From Avena insularis (lineage: Eukaryota; Streptophyta; Magnoliopsida; Poales; Poaceae), in assembly GCA_023614405.1 (NCBI GenBank), contig CM042688.1, positions 375,521,331-375,585,330 of the forward strand: 64,000 bases of DNA, in the 5' to 3' direction. Position numbers and translations under genes: made by a program. The notes beneath the pieces are model-generated. The model was not told where the DNA came from. It did no database searches and worked only from the letters and a program-made list of their open reading frames with translations. Below are positions 24,372 through 36,477 of this stretch, piece after piece. How positions within the stretch are numbered: the stretch's first letter is position 1; every line of letters starts with the position of its first letter.

Positions 24372-24968
24372 AATACCTTAGTAGTATTTATCATTTTTGA
24401 TCATACAAAACATAAATTATTTCAAGTTGGCCCCCTCAACTGCCATCTAATCTCCTTTTGCCCCTCCAACAACTGTGGTCAAGGTCCGCCACTGCTCTTC
24501 GGTCTCTTGACACCTCTGATTCTTGGACAACGAAGGTTAGGAGATGATCTCTAGGATGGCAACGAATAAGCTGGTGCCGAGCGGACGAACGCCATGGAGG
24601 TCAGTGAGGGTGTCCCCGCAATCCTTTAGTCGGAGCAGCATAGTAGGCACACCCATAGCTGCAATTCATGTACACTTCGAGCTCAATGGCCTTTACGACG
24701 ATGGATCTACACGGCGGGGCCAACTATGACGCGGTGAAATTGACAGTGGTAGGCAACACTACACCGAGGCACCAAAATTGATGCATTCTACAAACTCGAT
24801 CAGGGATCAGCCTTAAACACGAACAAACCACCGAAGGCAAAACTTAACGGAAGTAGTATGTAAACACCGAATCGAAATTCGAACAGATTTAGGGAATTAT
24901 ATTAGATCGGCACTTTCCTTGCTGCTCGTTGCCCAGACACCAAACGGAAGAATCATCAACAATCGACC

Positions 24969-25235
24969 TCACATGGCAATTAAGGACGCGCATGGATCGA
25001 TATGCAAGAAACACAAAAATAGCGATGGACAAAACATAGCCGCTAGCTTCCGTTCCGACGATACTACGATGGCCGCTTCGCCCGCGGGGCTGAACGTCAG
25101 GCCAAAAGGGTCGGCAGCGTCTTCCACGCCTATATAAGCGATGATCTTGGCCGGCTCGAGGTCCCTGAACGTGAAAGACTTCCTTGATGTTTGCCGCATG
25201 ATACATCCTTGTTTATTTTTTTGATGTTTGCGCAC
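24969..25235 (-). other. Possible captured gene fragment inside Helitron-like H1
   Basis: An 88-residue open frame reads FTFRDLEPAKIIAYIGVEDA then DPFGLTFSPAGEAAIVVSS in its middle. The composition is that of a folded protein, not of low-complexity repeat. I do not recognise a family. Helitrons often carry host exons, so a captured terminal exon is one explanation; chance is another. Confidence 0.25.
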
Positions 25236-25497
25236 GATACATCCTTGTTTATTTATTTTAGATAAAGGTTACTACCTGCCGTGATCATTTGAGCTATTGT
25301 TGCATCGCATATACAACTTTGTACTTGAAACCGAGTAGGAGTCGTGCGATCGGGACAGAGTTAACGATCGTAGCACGGGCCAAGGCAAAACCCGACCTAA
25401 CGTGGACCCATGCGACTTAGAAAGACGTCTTTGACGATGGACGAAAGCGCACTTTAACGGATGAAGAGAGAAATCTTCCTCCCTTTATTATTAGGTA

Positions 25498-26734
25498 CTA
25501 GCACAATGACCGTGCGTTGCTGCAAAAGAGACCTTCTTGTAAATTATAGAAAAATGTCCGTATATTGTATCGAGGGGAGAAAAGTTATGTCACGGAAATC
25601 TAGTATTTTTATTAAATATTTCTTTGACTAGAGAATTTTAATACTCAAAATTATTTTTTAAATGGGACAAAACAAATTTCTAATCTGAATTCGCCTACTC
25701 CCTCAATCTTAAAATAGAAGTCGCAAACTTTTGTAAATTTAGATGTAATCCAAATTTAGCAAACTTTCGACATTATTTTGAGACAGAGGAAGTATATATT
25801 TTAAAAATCAGAGTAAACCTCTTACCCGCACATAATAGACCGGTCAAATCTTGTTTTCAATTATTGTAATTTTTGATCTAAATTCACGTACAATTTTTAG
25901 CTTTGGTATGCCTTTGGGCGGGGACAGCAGCTACTCAAACAAATAAGATCGACTGAATTAGCTAGGAAAAAGATTGAATTATGGGAAATATTTTTTAACC
26001 ATCGATTGAATTAAAAAATGGAAAACCTCAAAAACAGGCCGTAGCGACGACGCACAGCTGGCCCAGCCGGACGATCACAACTATCTCGGCGCATGACACG
26101 TCCCTCTCGCTCATGGACAGCCACCAACGTCGTTCGGGCCCACCTTCTCTTTCCATCTTGATTCTTTTCTCTTGGGACGTTCTCTCAGAGAGAATCTCTC
26201 TCCCGAGATTTGTTTGGACGATTTGGTTTCACAAACCTCTCTTTGTTTCAGTTTCAGTTAGCCAACATAATTTTCAATTAAAGCTCACGGGATTCTATTT
26301 ACTATCCCTGCACACCATCTCTCTCATTCAATTAGGCAACCACGACTTCTATTAGCCCACAACCCTTCCATTTAATCGATGCATGATGATTCCCGAGTAC
26401 GTGCTAATGAGCAAAATGATCATATATAAACCGGTGAGTTTGGTTGCAGCGTAGCAGTGTGGGACTAAAGGCAGATTCAATAGCAGGTCAAACAAGTAGG
26501 CCCTGTTTTACCGATCCAGTCCTAGACACACATGTGGCCTGGCCCGTGGCACGCACGTCGCGGAGGCGCGTGTTCACCTCATCAGCGTGAACGGAGGTGG
26601 CTGAAGGACAGAAAAAAAGACACGAAGCGGTAAGGTGGCATACATACGTATTATGTGATTTAGTGGGAGGATAAAAAGGTCTAAAAAAGTGTTGGACCGG
26701 AAGAAATAATCCGTCTTTTATTATTAGGTATAGA
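25498..26734 (-). mobile_element. Helitron-like element H2
   Basis: The left edge reads, on the minus strand, gcagcaacgcacggtcattg then CTAG (complement of 25498-25523), with T in the flank. The right edge 26714-26734 is the complement of a TCTATACCTAATAATAAAAG 5' terminus, followed by T. It directly abuts H1. The interior is AT-rich, with one MITE and no recognisable gene. Confidence 0.5.
25698..25792. mobile_element. Stowaway-type MITE
   Basis: A 95-bp inverted repeat with ends ctccctcaatcttaaaat and attttgagacagaggaag, flanked by TA at 25696-25697 and 25793-25794. Confidence 0.8.
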
Positions 26735-26907
26735 TATAAAAAGTGTCCATGCACTGCTACGGATTATAATATTATTTAAATATTTAGAAAATTTCATATT
26801 ATGAAATTAGTTTTTTCTTAATGGGATGAAATTACTTAAAGAACATCGGCCACCATAACACTGCCACCACAAATGCAAAAGCAAGCCTTAACTTAAATTA
26901 TTATGTA

Positions 26908-27027
26908 CTTCCTCTGTCCCAAAATAAGTGACTTGCATTTGTCTAGATTCGAATGTATCTTACACAAAATCAAGACTACATCCGAATCTAGATAAATCCA
27001 CGTCACTTATTTTTAGAACGGAGGGAG
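26908..27027. mobile_element. Stowaway-type MITE
   Basis: A 120-bp inverted repeat (arms include cccaaaataagtgac and gtcacttattttt) flanked by TA at 26906-26907 and 27028-27029. Confidence 0.9.
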
Positions 27028-27535
27028 TAATTTTTTTCTATATAACTTATAAGTAGATATATTGCAGTAATCTTTTATAAAAATGAATTAAATACCGGTG
27101 ATTCTTCTTTGACCATTGATTGACCTATTGCACAATTGTTTTAGTGACCGAGAGGAATAAAAAACAGAAAAAAAATGTACATGACGCATAATCTGCAGTG
27201 TCGCCCAGGCCCACTTCTCTATTTTCTAAGGCCTTCCCTACTGCCCAATTCCCACGATTCAGGAGATAGGAACTCGTGAGAAGTGGTGGACGAAATAGCC
27301 ATGGCGATTACGAAATCACGACTATTTCTTTCCCAAATCCAACTGGCCTCTCATTCTCTCTCTAGGGGAGTCCCCTCTATTTCCAAAATCAACTGCATGA
27401 TGAGCCAGCACCGCACCATCTCCATTCTGTCGGTCCACGCCCCCACCGAGCTTTGGGCAACCGGATCTGGCAAGTCTCGCCAAGTTGGCAGCGACGGTGA
27501 ACGATGGGGGCATGCCAGCGCTTGGAGCAGGGAGG

Positions 27536-27822
27536 TGTCAGGGATTAATAGTGGTACGGACTAGTATTATGTTGTAGCTATAAGGGTATATTAGGTATTC
27601 CACCTATGTGGGCATCTAGTAGTTAACTAGGTTTATATATGGCTACCTTGTATCCTGTGATCAAATCAAGAAATCAAAACTCAAAATTTATCTTCCTTGT
27701 TCTTCAATTATTGCATTTTATCTTAATTTCTATCCCAGCAATTTACCCAGTTTATCTTTAATTTCTTCTCAATTCATGTTTTAGCTGATCATAGCCTGTC
27801 AGATTCAATCGGGATCCTGACA
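27536..27822 (+). mobile_element. Small solo LTR (287 bp)
   Basis: The ends are perfect inverted terminal repeats, TGTCAGG at 27536 and CCTGACA at 27816-27822. A TATA-like tttatatatgg sits at about 27631. No primer binding site or coding interior follows. No clean five-base target duplication is visible because a second partial copy follows at 27825. Confidence 0.7.
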
Positions 27823-27824
27823 GT

Positions 27825-28034
27825 CATCTAGTAGTTAACTAGGTTTATATATGCTTAACTTGTATCCTGTGATCAAATCAAAAAATCAAAACCTAAAATT
27901 TATCTTCCTTGTTCTTCAATTATTGTATTTTATCTTAATTTCTATCCCAGCAATTTACCCAGTTTATCTTTAATTTCTTCTCAATTCATGTTTTAGCTAA
28001 TCATAGCCTGTCAGATTCAATCGGGATCCCGATA
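27825..28034 (+). repeat. Second, 5'-truncated copy of the small LTR
   Basis: It repeats 27613-27822 with a shift of 212 bases and a handful of substitutions. The end reads gggatcccgata where the first copy has gggatcctgaca. The first 77 bases of the LTR are absent. It may be a recombination or template-switch product. Confidence 0.85.
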
Positions 28035-28513
28035 GGAGACTTCCGTCGGCTTGTGGTGGAGGCTGAGGAGTTGAGGGAGGGCGTGCGCACGGTGGAGGAA
28101 GGGGCAGTGCGAGCCACCATATACCGCACGTCACAGATGCCTCGACTGAGTCCTCGTCGACTGGGTCCTCGGAGCGTGATGTGCGCGACGACGCTAGGGA
28201 CCAGAAGGCAGCGGAGCTAGGACGCCGGACAGTGTGTCTCTCCGTCTAGGAGGTCAGGTGGGGCAGTGTGTCGCCGGTGCGTCGGGCCATCGAGTCCCTG
28301 GCCACTTCTCGTTCAGGGGATGGCCGGACGGGGCGTTGAATCGGCAGAGCAGAGGAGCACGGGCCACGGTGGAAAAGAGACGAACATCGGAAATCAAGCG
28401 GTAGATTGACTAACCAGTGGCATGGTAGGTAAATATCTCTAAGATTTAGAGGCAAAACCGTCTAAAAAAAGCTGGTTGATAGAAACATTGTTTTCTTTAT
28501 TATTAGGTATAGA

Positions 28514-30440
28514 CTAGGAAACGTGTCCGTGTGTTGCTATACGGGTTAAAAAAACTCACTTACATACTTTTAAAATTGCCTGTCTAAATTGACTTTTGTC
28601 TAAATTTTTGCTTCGATTATATAAATACAACCAAATTTTGAAAAATTCCCAACATCTAGTTTAAAATAGAGGGAGTAATAAATCTATGTCTAAACAAAGA
28701 TGCTTGATTCAGGGATTGCCATCGAAATAGTCTGCACTTTGGAATCAGAATGCCAACAAATAGAGGCGGCTTCTGAATCTTGATGAAGTGGATACAATAA
28801 ACTACTCCCTCTGTCCCTAAAATAAGTGATATGAGATTGTCTAGAATCGCATGTATCTAAACATATTTTAGTACATAGATACATACGAATCTAGACAAAT
28901 CCAAGTCACTTATTTTGGAAGTATTTGCACCTAGCAGGCTAGAACCACATTGTTTTATAGAAAAAAAACCACATCCATCCCATGGGTTCAGTACCTTTTA
29001 TTGGATAATAGAAGGTTACGGCTGGGCCAAGCAGCACAGACACTGCCCTCGTGCTTGTGCAAGCTCGACACACCTGTTGTACCACAATTTGGGGATTCTG
29101 TACTTCAGCAGCGAAGCAACACCTTGGTAGTAGATGGAGTCATGGAGACAGCTGCGCTCAGCTGGAAAATTGGTTTCCACGTGGTCGATGCTCTCAGTGG
29201 GGTCAGCGTGTAGCTTCGGGATGATCTCTACCCGCTCGCCCTCCGTATCGGCGCCCTCCCATCCTCTTCATCCCCTATACCAGCGCAGCGCCTCCCTCCT
29301 CCTGGCTTCCGTGAGACGCCTCCGCCTCGCCTGCAGGAGCCCCTTTGCTCGACTCCCGGCGCAGCGCGGGTGCCCGTTGCCGTCGTGCTCGACCTCCCGC
29401 TCGCTGGAAAAGTAGCGCGCCGTCGACGCCTCGATGCTCTCCTCTCCATCAACCAGACCTTGCCTCCCTCCGTTTCTCAGCGCGAGGCACCACCTCGTTC
29501 AATTCCACTCGGCAGATGGAGGTTCTGGACCCTGTCTCCGCCCCCATCCCCATCCCGCTACCGGATTCTGCTGCCGTCCCATACCACTGTCGCCGCCGGT
29601 TCTGGACCATGTCTCCGCCGCCGTCCCCATCTTGCTACCGGATTCCGCTGCCGTCGTCCCCAAAAAATGCTACCACAAAATATTGAGAAAATATCAGGAG
29701 TGGAGGCCCGACTATCTCTATCAGGATTCACGGCCTCTATCTTCTCTTCCTTGACCACCGGCAGCCCCGCTTGTGCCCTGATTCCTGGCCACCTCCTAAT
29801 CTTCGGCTTGATCTCAATATCGCTCCACCAGGCCACCTCCTAATCTTCGGCTTCCTCTCAATATCCGACCGCCGCCCCGTCGCGATTTTCTACGCCCGCC
29901 GCCGCCCGCGTATGCCTGGTCCGCGACAGTGAGAACCTCGAGCCCCATGAGGAACGGAGGCCTCTCCTCCATGGACAGGCAGAGGTGCTGAGAGAAGGCG
30001 AGGAAGCTCGAGCGAGCACAACGCACCAGCGCAGAGAAGGGTCAAGCGGCAAGATCTACGCTGTCGTTAGCGCGCAGAGAAACACCGGTTCCCAGTAGCT
30101 GATGGTGCTGCTGCTGGGACGGATGCAGATCAGATCCCTCCGCGACTCACTGGGATCTTGTGCTCCTCCTTGTCTTGGCTATCGCCCTGACCTGCAGGCC
30201 AGACCTGTACTTCTCTGGCCGGCGCCGGGGACCAGAGTGGATCGATAGGCTGGGGGATTGCCTAGGAAGAAGCCGACGCGAGAGGAAGCGGGGAACAACC
30301 GTCTACTCGGGAAAAAAAATCACAAACCATTTTGACTTACCGGTGGTATTGTTGGGTAATTTTGTGTCTGATGGAAGGGTAAAATCGTCTAAAAAAAGCT
30401 GGTTGATAGAAGCGTTGCTTTCTTTATTATTATGTATAGA
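28514..30440 (-). mobile_element. Helitron-like element H4
   Basis: The left edge 28514-28546 (ctaggaaacgtgtccgtg, gttgctatacggg) is the complement of a CCGT-loop-ACGG hairpin plus CTAG end. It starts at the base after the H3 terminus. The right edge 30419-30440 is the complement of a TCTATACATAATAATAAAG 5' end. The interior has a truncated MITE and a GC-rich block (29200-30300) with no recognised protein; captured exons are possible. Confidence 0.5.
28805..28921. mobile_element. Stowaway-type MITE with eroded right end
   Basis: The left end ctccctctgtccctaaaata is intact and preceded by TA. The right arm (tcacttattttgg) loses part of its terminus before aagta. Inner arms around gtctaga and tctagac pair. 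Confidence 0.75.
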
Positions 30441-30747
30441 TATAGGTATAGACTAGGGAACATTGCGCGTTCGTGAGTGGCAATATTGTAAAATAATCCT
30501 TTAAAATTGCTGCTGGGGATTACGCCCTATCCATTGTATTATTGTTGTCCGAAGTTGTGATAGAAAAAAATAGTAGTACTATTTGCAGATAAAAAAGACG
30601 ACGGATGTACAATTAGTGTGAAAGAATAAAAAATATAACAAAATTAATCACCGCTTGTTAGTTATAGCTAGAAATAACTATCGTGTAAAAGTTATAGATG
30701 GGAAAGTGCGAGAAACAATTACTGTTAACAAATATGAAATAACCTAA

Positions 30748-33700
30748 GAGCAAGTTCTATAGTCAATTCTATAGCTAATATGTATAATAGTTGCCTACAA
30801 AAATATACTATTTAATCAATATATGGCCCACATGTGTAGCATCCTAATTATCTAACAATGGTAATGCTACATGGTTTAATAATATAATGGCTACTTTCTA
30901 TATATAATTGTTGCATCATAATTATATCATGCTCATATCATCATGCCATCTTGTGATTGAGCATCATATAAAACTCTCTTTCTTTGGTTCTTCTCTCATA
31001 TGCATTATTAATTATAATTGCCTCTTGATATATTATAGTTGGTTCTTGATCTAGTGCTAAATGCCTAAATTGAGTTGAAGGCATATCTCTTTAACTCCTT
31101 CCAACCTACTATTGTTTTTGCATGCCAATTTCCTTTGGGTATCCTTCATATTCCACCATCTAAATATGTATGAGGGCATTGCTATTATTTCTTGGTATTT
31201 AAATCAAGCTCACATCTATTTTGGTATAGACCCTTTTTCTATTCACCTACACATGGGATCATACCCAAACCCTTCCTTTTTGCCAAGTGTACTTGGTCAC
31301 ACCTAAGAGCTTATTTGTTTTGCAATTGCTTTTCTTGATCTTTGTTTGGCACGCATACATGGGGTATATTTTGTTTTCACAAAATATTCTCATGCATGCA
31401 ACACTCTAGCTCTAGCCACATGCAATATAACCCCTCTCTCTAGCACATAAAATAACAACACCACTATGTGGTTTTGTCTCTTATTTAAATGCCTTTGATT
31501 TTTTTTCTTGCTTTGTAAAATATGTTCCAAACCTGATCATCTATCTAGGTGTGATACCCCACTTCTACACACTTACACCCATATCTTTAACCCCACCTTG
31601 CACTCTTCGGCTGGCAATCGTGTTGCACTCCTTGCATGGCAGGCCTCCTTCATATCTCCATTCTTGCGGTTTGCCTGTTTTGCCAGCTAGAACCCTGGCC
31701 CAAGTGCAAACAGCAGCAACTGCCATTCCTCTCTTTTCCCTGTGCCGAATCGCCCCGCACGCCTCTCTTTTCTTTCCTGGTCCTCATCCTCTTCACCAAG
31801 CAAACCCCAAGATGGTTGCGCTGCCGTTGCCCTTCCATCTACCTAGCCCAGCTCGCCACAATCCTCGCAGCCTCGCCTTGTAGCTCTCCCCGTACCGGAA
31901 CAAGTAGGAGATGCCCCTCGCCGCTGCAGCTCGCCGTCGCTGTCCTGGACTGCCCATGTGCTCGCCGCCGACCGTACCATCTTCACCGACAACCCCACGG
32001 TGACCCAAGGTCGTGTCCCCTCCCTTCTCTCTCCCTGGCTCTCTCCCTCTGCTCCCTCTCGCTCGTCCAGCTCGTCGTCGCACCAAGGCCTTCGAACGCA
32101 GCGTCAAGGCCGACCTCGAGCAGCGGTTCCATCACGTACACCTTCTAGGTTACTTTCTCGAAATTTGCCGGCGTCTCCGTCGCTCTTTTGCGAAAACTCC
32201 TTGAACAGAACATGTAGCCCCATCATCCCTCAATCCACAGGAACAAACGGCACCCGATTTGGAGCTCCACCGACGAAGAAATCTTCTTCTGAAGATCGAT
32301 TCGAAAACTGTTTTTCTGAAATTTCGTTAGTGCAATCTGAATCTGCTCTGTTCTTCAACGTTTGCCGGTGCATACAATCTCCGACTGGAAAAACTTACTT
32401 CAGCAAAGTTGTAGATATTTATGAGATATACAACTTTAGTTTTTACGATATCTTCAAAATCGTCCCAAATTCGTCGTCATATTCAGTTGAACTTAGGCCG
32501 TTTTGCTGCCAAATTTTTCGGATCCGAATTTCAGACTAACACCTGCTCCGTTCCACGCGTCGGTGTCGTCGTAGCGATGCTCCTCTTCGAACGACGCGAG
32601 AACGAAAAACCTAGCTGGTAGTCCCCTCTTTCCAACGAGCCATATCACGCCCAGATCCATCCATAGATGAGCTCGGAATCGTCTCGCGAAAACCAGAGAA
32701 AAATGTCGTCTTCTTGCATCCTGTCCGACAGTCTCAGACGCCGTTTTTCGTCCCTGTTCTTCGTCAATTTCCGGACTCCACATTGCTCCACCGGAGAAAC
32801 TCCGTACATGAAAGTTGTGCACCTTGCTGCCCTATTCAACTTTGCTTTTTGCAGTATCGCAAAATTCCCAAGGGATAGCTCGCCACCGTCTTCCTAAAAT
32901 CAGACGAGCTAGCCCTCGCTTTTGGATCAATTGATTCACCGCCCTTTTTGCACAAACCCCCCTAGGAGAAGCCGGCCGGCACAGCCCAGTCCCCCCGCAC
33001 CCCGGATTGCCCACGTGTCCAGCGCGTGCTGGCCGCGCGCGCTGTGGCCCCGCAGCCCAGGGGCCCACCTGTCATTCTTTGTGGCTAGGAAACCTCAAGG
33101 TGAGAAAAATCTAGAGAAAACCCCCCACCTTATCCATCGCCAGCTCCCTGCGCTGAGTCACCCGGGCCCCGCGCGTCAGCGTGTGTGGCTAGGTTCAGTT
33201 GTGTGCAAAAAGACCTGTGACCTTTCTCTATAATAAAAATAATTCCAGAATTTGTTTATATGATTTTAAAATCTAGAAATTAATAACTTTATTTTGGCAA
33301 TACCAAATAATACAAATAATATATGTTTTGAATCAGAAAAATGTGAGGAATTCAAATATGCCATTCAAAACAATGTATGAGCACTTTAAAATTTCGAGAT
33401 GATTAAAATTACAAGAAAATGTCCTTTATCTTAATTAATTAATAACTTTAGTTTTATAACTCCAAATTTGACAAATAATATGTCTAAATCGATCAGCGCG
33501 ACGAGCCCGTTCTATCTATACATTCCATGTTCTGAATTGCAGCATGCATCATATAAATATAAAGTATACAGCAACTTATTTGAGTATAAAATGTGACTAA
33601 AACTCAATAAAATGCTTCATTCTTGTACGCCACACCCCACCCATGCCATGCTACATTATTGCCATGCAAATTGTGCATCATTTATCATGGCATGATTGTT

Positions 33701-35698
33701 TGCTTGACGCATTATAATTCATATGCTTGTGCACTCTATTTATGTTGGTCCTTGTTTGTTTGGTTCTTCTTCGAATAGACGCTGAACAGGAGTTATATCA
33801 GGAAACCCAGGAGCACTATCCAGATCCGTCCCTCGCTTCAACTGAGCTGTCAGGCAAGCACTACCACATGCTTGCATACATATAGTACCTATTGCCTTTA
33901 TCTTATTCTTGCATCATTGAGTCGCGATCGCATTAAATTGAATCCCAAGTACCGCATAGCCTTTACTTTTAAACCCCACCGAAGCTTGTTCCTCCATCCC
34001 ATGAGCCATTACTATAGGAGTTGTTTGAGCCATGCGGATCGTAGAACAGCATGTGTAGGGTATGTGAGAGTCTGATGGATAACGAGGTACCTAAACAACT
34101 TAACCTGAGTAGTAATGGGATAACTAATAAAAGTGTCACCGGTGAGCAATATCTGCTATTTGGTTCTTCATGCTAACTTGTGTCCCGTAGGACCCCGAGT
34201 ACTTGATTCCTGTTCCTTGACTATTCGCACTATCCACATCCGGGAGGCCTTATGGACCCCCCTGAGCCAGAGCTTGATTCATTCTTATTTATTGGGGCCA
34301 CAAAGTAGTTTGAGGCTTTATTACTATCCTGTACTTATGCCATGTTTTACTGCTTTATTTAAGATTGTGCGAGGAGCACCTGTACTGTTTAGAATTGCGG
34401 AGTGTTTTCGCGGTATCGACAAGCCCAGTCTCACTTTCGGGTTTCCAGTCGTTTACAGCCATTGGCGCAAACCTTGGGTCCGTCTCGGAGCCGGCCAACT
34501 TCGTTGCGGGTAGCTTAATGGGGTTGCCCCCTGAAACATTTCTGAATCCTGTGATCGCTTTGTCGTGAATGCCTCGTTGGGTTTTGATTTGGTTTTTCTG
34601 AGGTTGATCGAGTGTGTGTTGCTATTTGTGCACCTATGGTAAATCTTTCTGGCCGTGTCATGTTATGGACGACTTGGAGCACGGTTTCGATCATAGACAA
34701 GTATAACTAAAGTACCGCTTTTAATTTGACTAAGTACCGACTAGTAAATAGTGCAACACTCATGAAATGGATAATAAAACGCCAACAGATGGGTTGTTCG
34801 TCCGCTTCCTCGTTGGTGTTTAGGAGGAGGATGGATCTGCTAATATTATCATACAACTGTTGCTATTAATTCACGGACATCCGTCTATCTTTGGTTAGGC
34901 GGATGGTTAGCGAGTATCTATAGAATTGTTAGGTATTATCTTTTGCTGCAATTGCGTCACCCCAGGTTGTGTCTCCTTTAGAGGCATAAAGACTTGCTGA
35001 GTACCTCTAGGGTCTTACACGATAAATTGTTTGATTCAGATGAATAGGTGTACCCGCAAGATGGATACTGGGTGGAAGAGACAGATGATGTTGGCAACGA
35101 CCACTCGGTGTAGAGATTCCGGGAACGGGGATCCGTGAGATCTGTGGACGGGATGTGTTTATTTATGGGGCATCTTATGCCGATTTGCTTCTTATCCGTA
35201 CTCGGATCTTGTTTTTCGCTTCCGCCTGATACTCTGATGTTTGATGTATGAGGAGATATTCTAAACTATTATATCTATCTAGGACATTTGGATCTTGCCG
35301 TATGGCGTTGTAATATTTCTATTTCTTTTAGATGGAATGGCTCTGAGGACTGTTGTATGTGGCTTGCATACATACTCATTTGTGTATGTAGTTGATCCCT
35401 TCGTCTGTCGATTACGCCGCTCGTTCTTGTCCTGATGTTTGGAAATGGTTAGGACGTCCGAAAGGTCTACCTGTGAGTGACATTTGGCCCCACCATATTA
35501 TTTTAACCATTTCCGCTCATCCAGGCTTGTAACTAAGAGCGTAATTCACCGAGGTAGTTACAATATGTCACTCTCATCAAGTGCCTAGGAGCATGTGCTA
35601 GAGCTGACTCTTAACTTATAGCTGGATTATCTTCTCTCTTCTCCACCTCATCTAAATATCTTTTATAGACGGCTGACTGTATCCTATTGTACTTGCTC
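30748..35698. mobile_element. Tourist-like (Harbinger) MITE split by a solo LTR
   Basis: The left part 30748-30834 begins gagcaagttctatag and the right part 35568-35698 ends attgtacttgctc. Both are flanked by TAA (30745-30747 and 35699-35701), the Harbinger-type target duplication. Removing the solo LTR leaves a MITE of about 218 bp. Confidence 0.75.
30835..35562 (+). mobile_element. Long solo LTR (4.7 kb), Gypsy family shared with 51069-63980
   Basis: It starts TGTAGCATCC and ends GTAGTTACA. The target duplication is acatg (30830-30834) and atatg (35563-35567), one mismatch. Many blocks match the LTRs at 51069 and 58994, for example aaaccccaccgaagcttgt at about 33973 and atgtctaaatcgatcagcg at about 33480. 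No primer site or interior follows, so it is a solo LTR. The ORFs in 31500-33230 lie within LTR sequence and are not conserved between copies. Confidence 0.75.
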
Positions 35699-36477
35699 TA
35701 AAAGAAACACCGTCGCTAAAGAATATGGAATAACCCTAAAAAATGTTGATGTAGAACTAAGGTTATACAATTATACACAACTACTGACGGAAAATTATGG
35801 CAAGAAAGTTATTTTGAAAAGGTACCTTCGGATAATAAAAAATACAACTAAAAATTATTGTTGTAGATTGCTGCAAAAATAAAACCGTGTCCGAAAATTA
35901 AGTAAAAAATTAGGGTTGGAGAAGAAAATTTAAGCTGAATAGTTAGAAAAAATAAAACAATATGGGTTAGGGCAAGAAAATTTTAGCCGAAAAATTGATT
36001 GATAAAATTATAAGATGTATAGTACACGCAGGCGTGGGGCGCCGATCGAACGGCCAAAAAGGTGGGCCGGAGTATTTAAGCCGAATAGTTAAAAAAGATG
36101 AACGATAAAAAAATATCGGTTAGCGAGCCAAAAAAAATTTAGCCAAAAAATTGTTGCATCTACGTAACGTAGCATGTGAATAGGCAAAATTAGATGATGA
36201 ATAGTACATACGCGAACGGGTGATGATTCGAATGGCGAGAAAAGATGGACCATAAAATTTAAGCCGAATAGTTGGAAAAGATAAAGATGAAAAAATATCT
36301 GTTAGATCAAAAAAAAATTAACCATTTTTACGTCTACATGACATGGCATGCCCCACGGGCCACCGGATCAAAGCTAGACTTCCGGGAATATCCCACGCAC
36401 CGTTCATCCGCGATGAACAGTGGCTGGCACGCTGAGAGGCACCGGAAGCTACACGTCCTAATATAGTAGTAAGTATA

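Larger units (their letters stand above)
22280..25497 (-). mobile_element. Helitron-like element H1
   Basis: Read on the minus strand, the left edge is a Helitron 3' end: a partly self-complementary cattgcaacgcac block then CTAG followed by T (22279-22310). The right edge, ttattattaggta, is the complement of a TCTATACCTAATAATAAA-type 5' end lacking its last four bases. No Rep/helicase is encoded, so it would be non-autonomous. It contains the nested poly-A retroposon at 23177-24371. The family assignment rests on terminal motifs only. Confidence 0.45.
26735..28513 (-). mobile_element. Helitron-like element H3
   Basis: The right edge at 28494-28513 is the complement of TCTATACCTAATAATAAAGA. 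The left edge (26735-26762, agtgtccatgcactgctacgg) is a degraded form of the gtgtccgtgygttgctacgg end. It holds a Stowaway MITE, a small solo LTR with a partial second copy, and a GC-rich stretch (28034-28400) with no recognised protein. The last 70 bases match the end of H4 closely (28450-28513 with 30381-30440). Confidence 0.45.
30453..36477 (-). mobile_element. Helitron-like element H5 (contains split MITE and solo LTR)
   Basis: The left edge ctagggaacattgcgcgttcg starts 13 bases after the H4 terminus. The right edge is uncertain; an atatagtagtaagta motif at 36462-36476 resembles a Helitron 5' end complement. Within it lies a Tourist-like MITE split by a 4.7-kb solo LTR. The 35702-36330 stretch is AT-rich and contains degenerate internal repeats (taagccgaatagtt at several places) but no gene. 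Confidence 0.3.

Noticed and set aside
26113..26355. 80-residue plus-strand ORF
   Set aside because: No motif, no conserved neighbour, and it lies in AT-rich transposon sequence.
31636..32539. Overlapping plus-strand ORFs of 170 and 193 residues
   Set aside because: They lie inside the 4.7-kb solo LTR, have low-complexity Ser/Pro/Leu composition and no recognisable motif.
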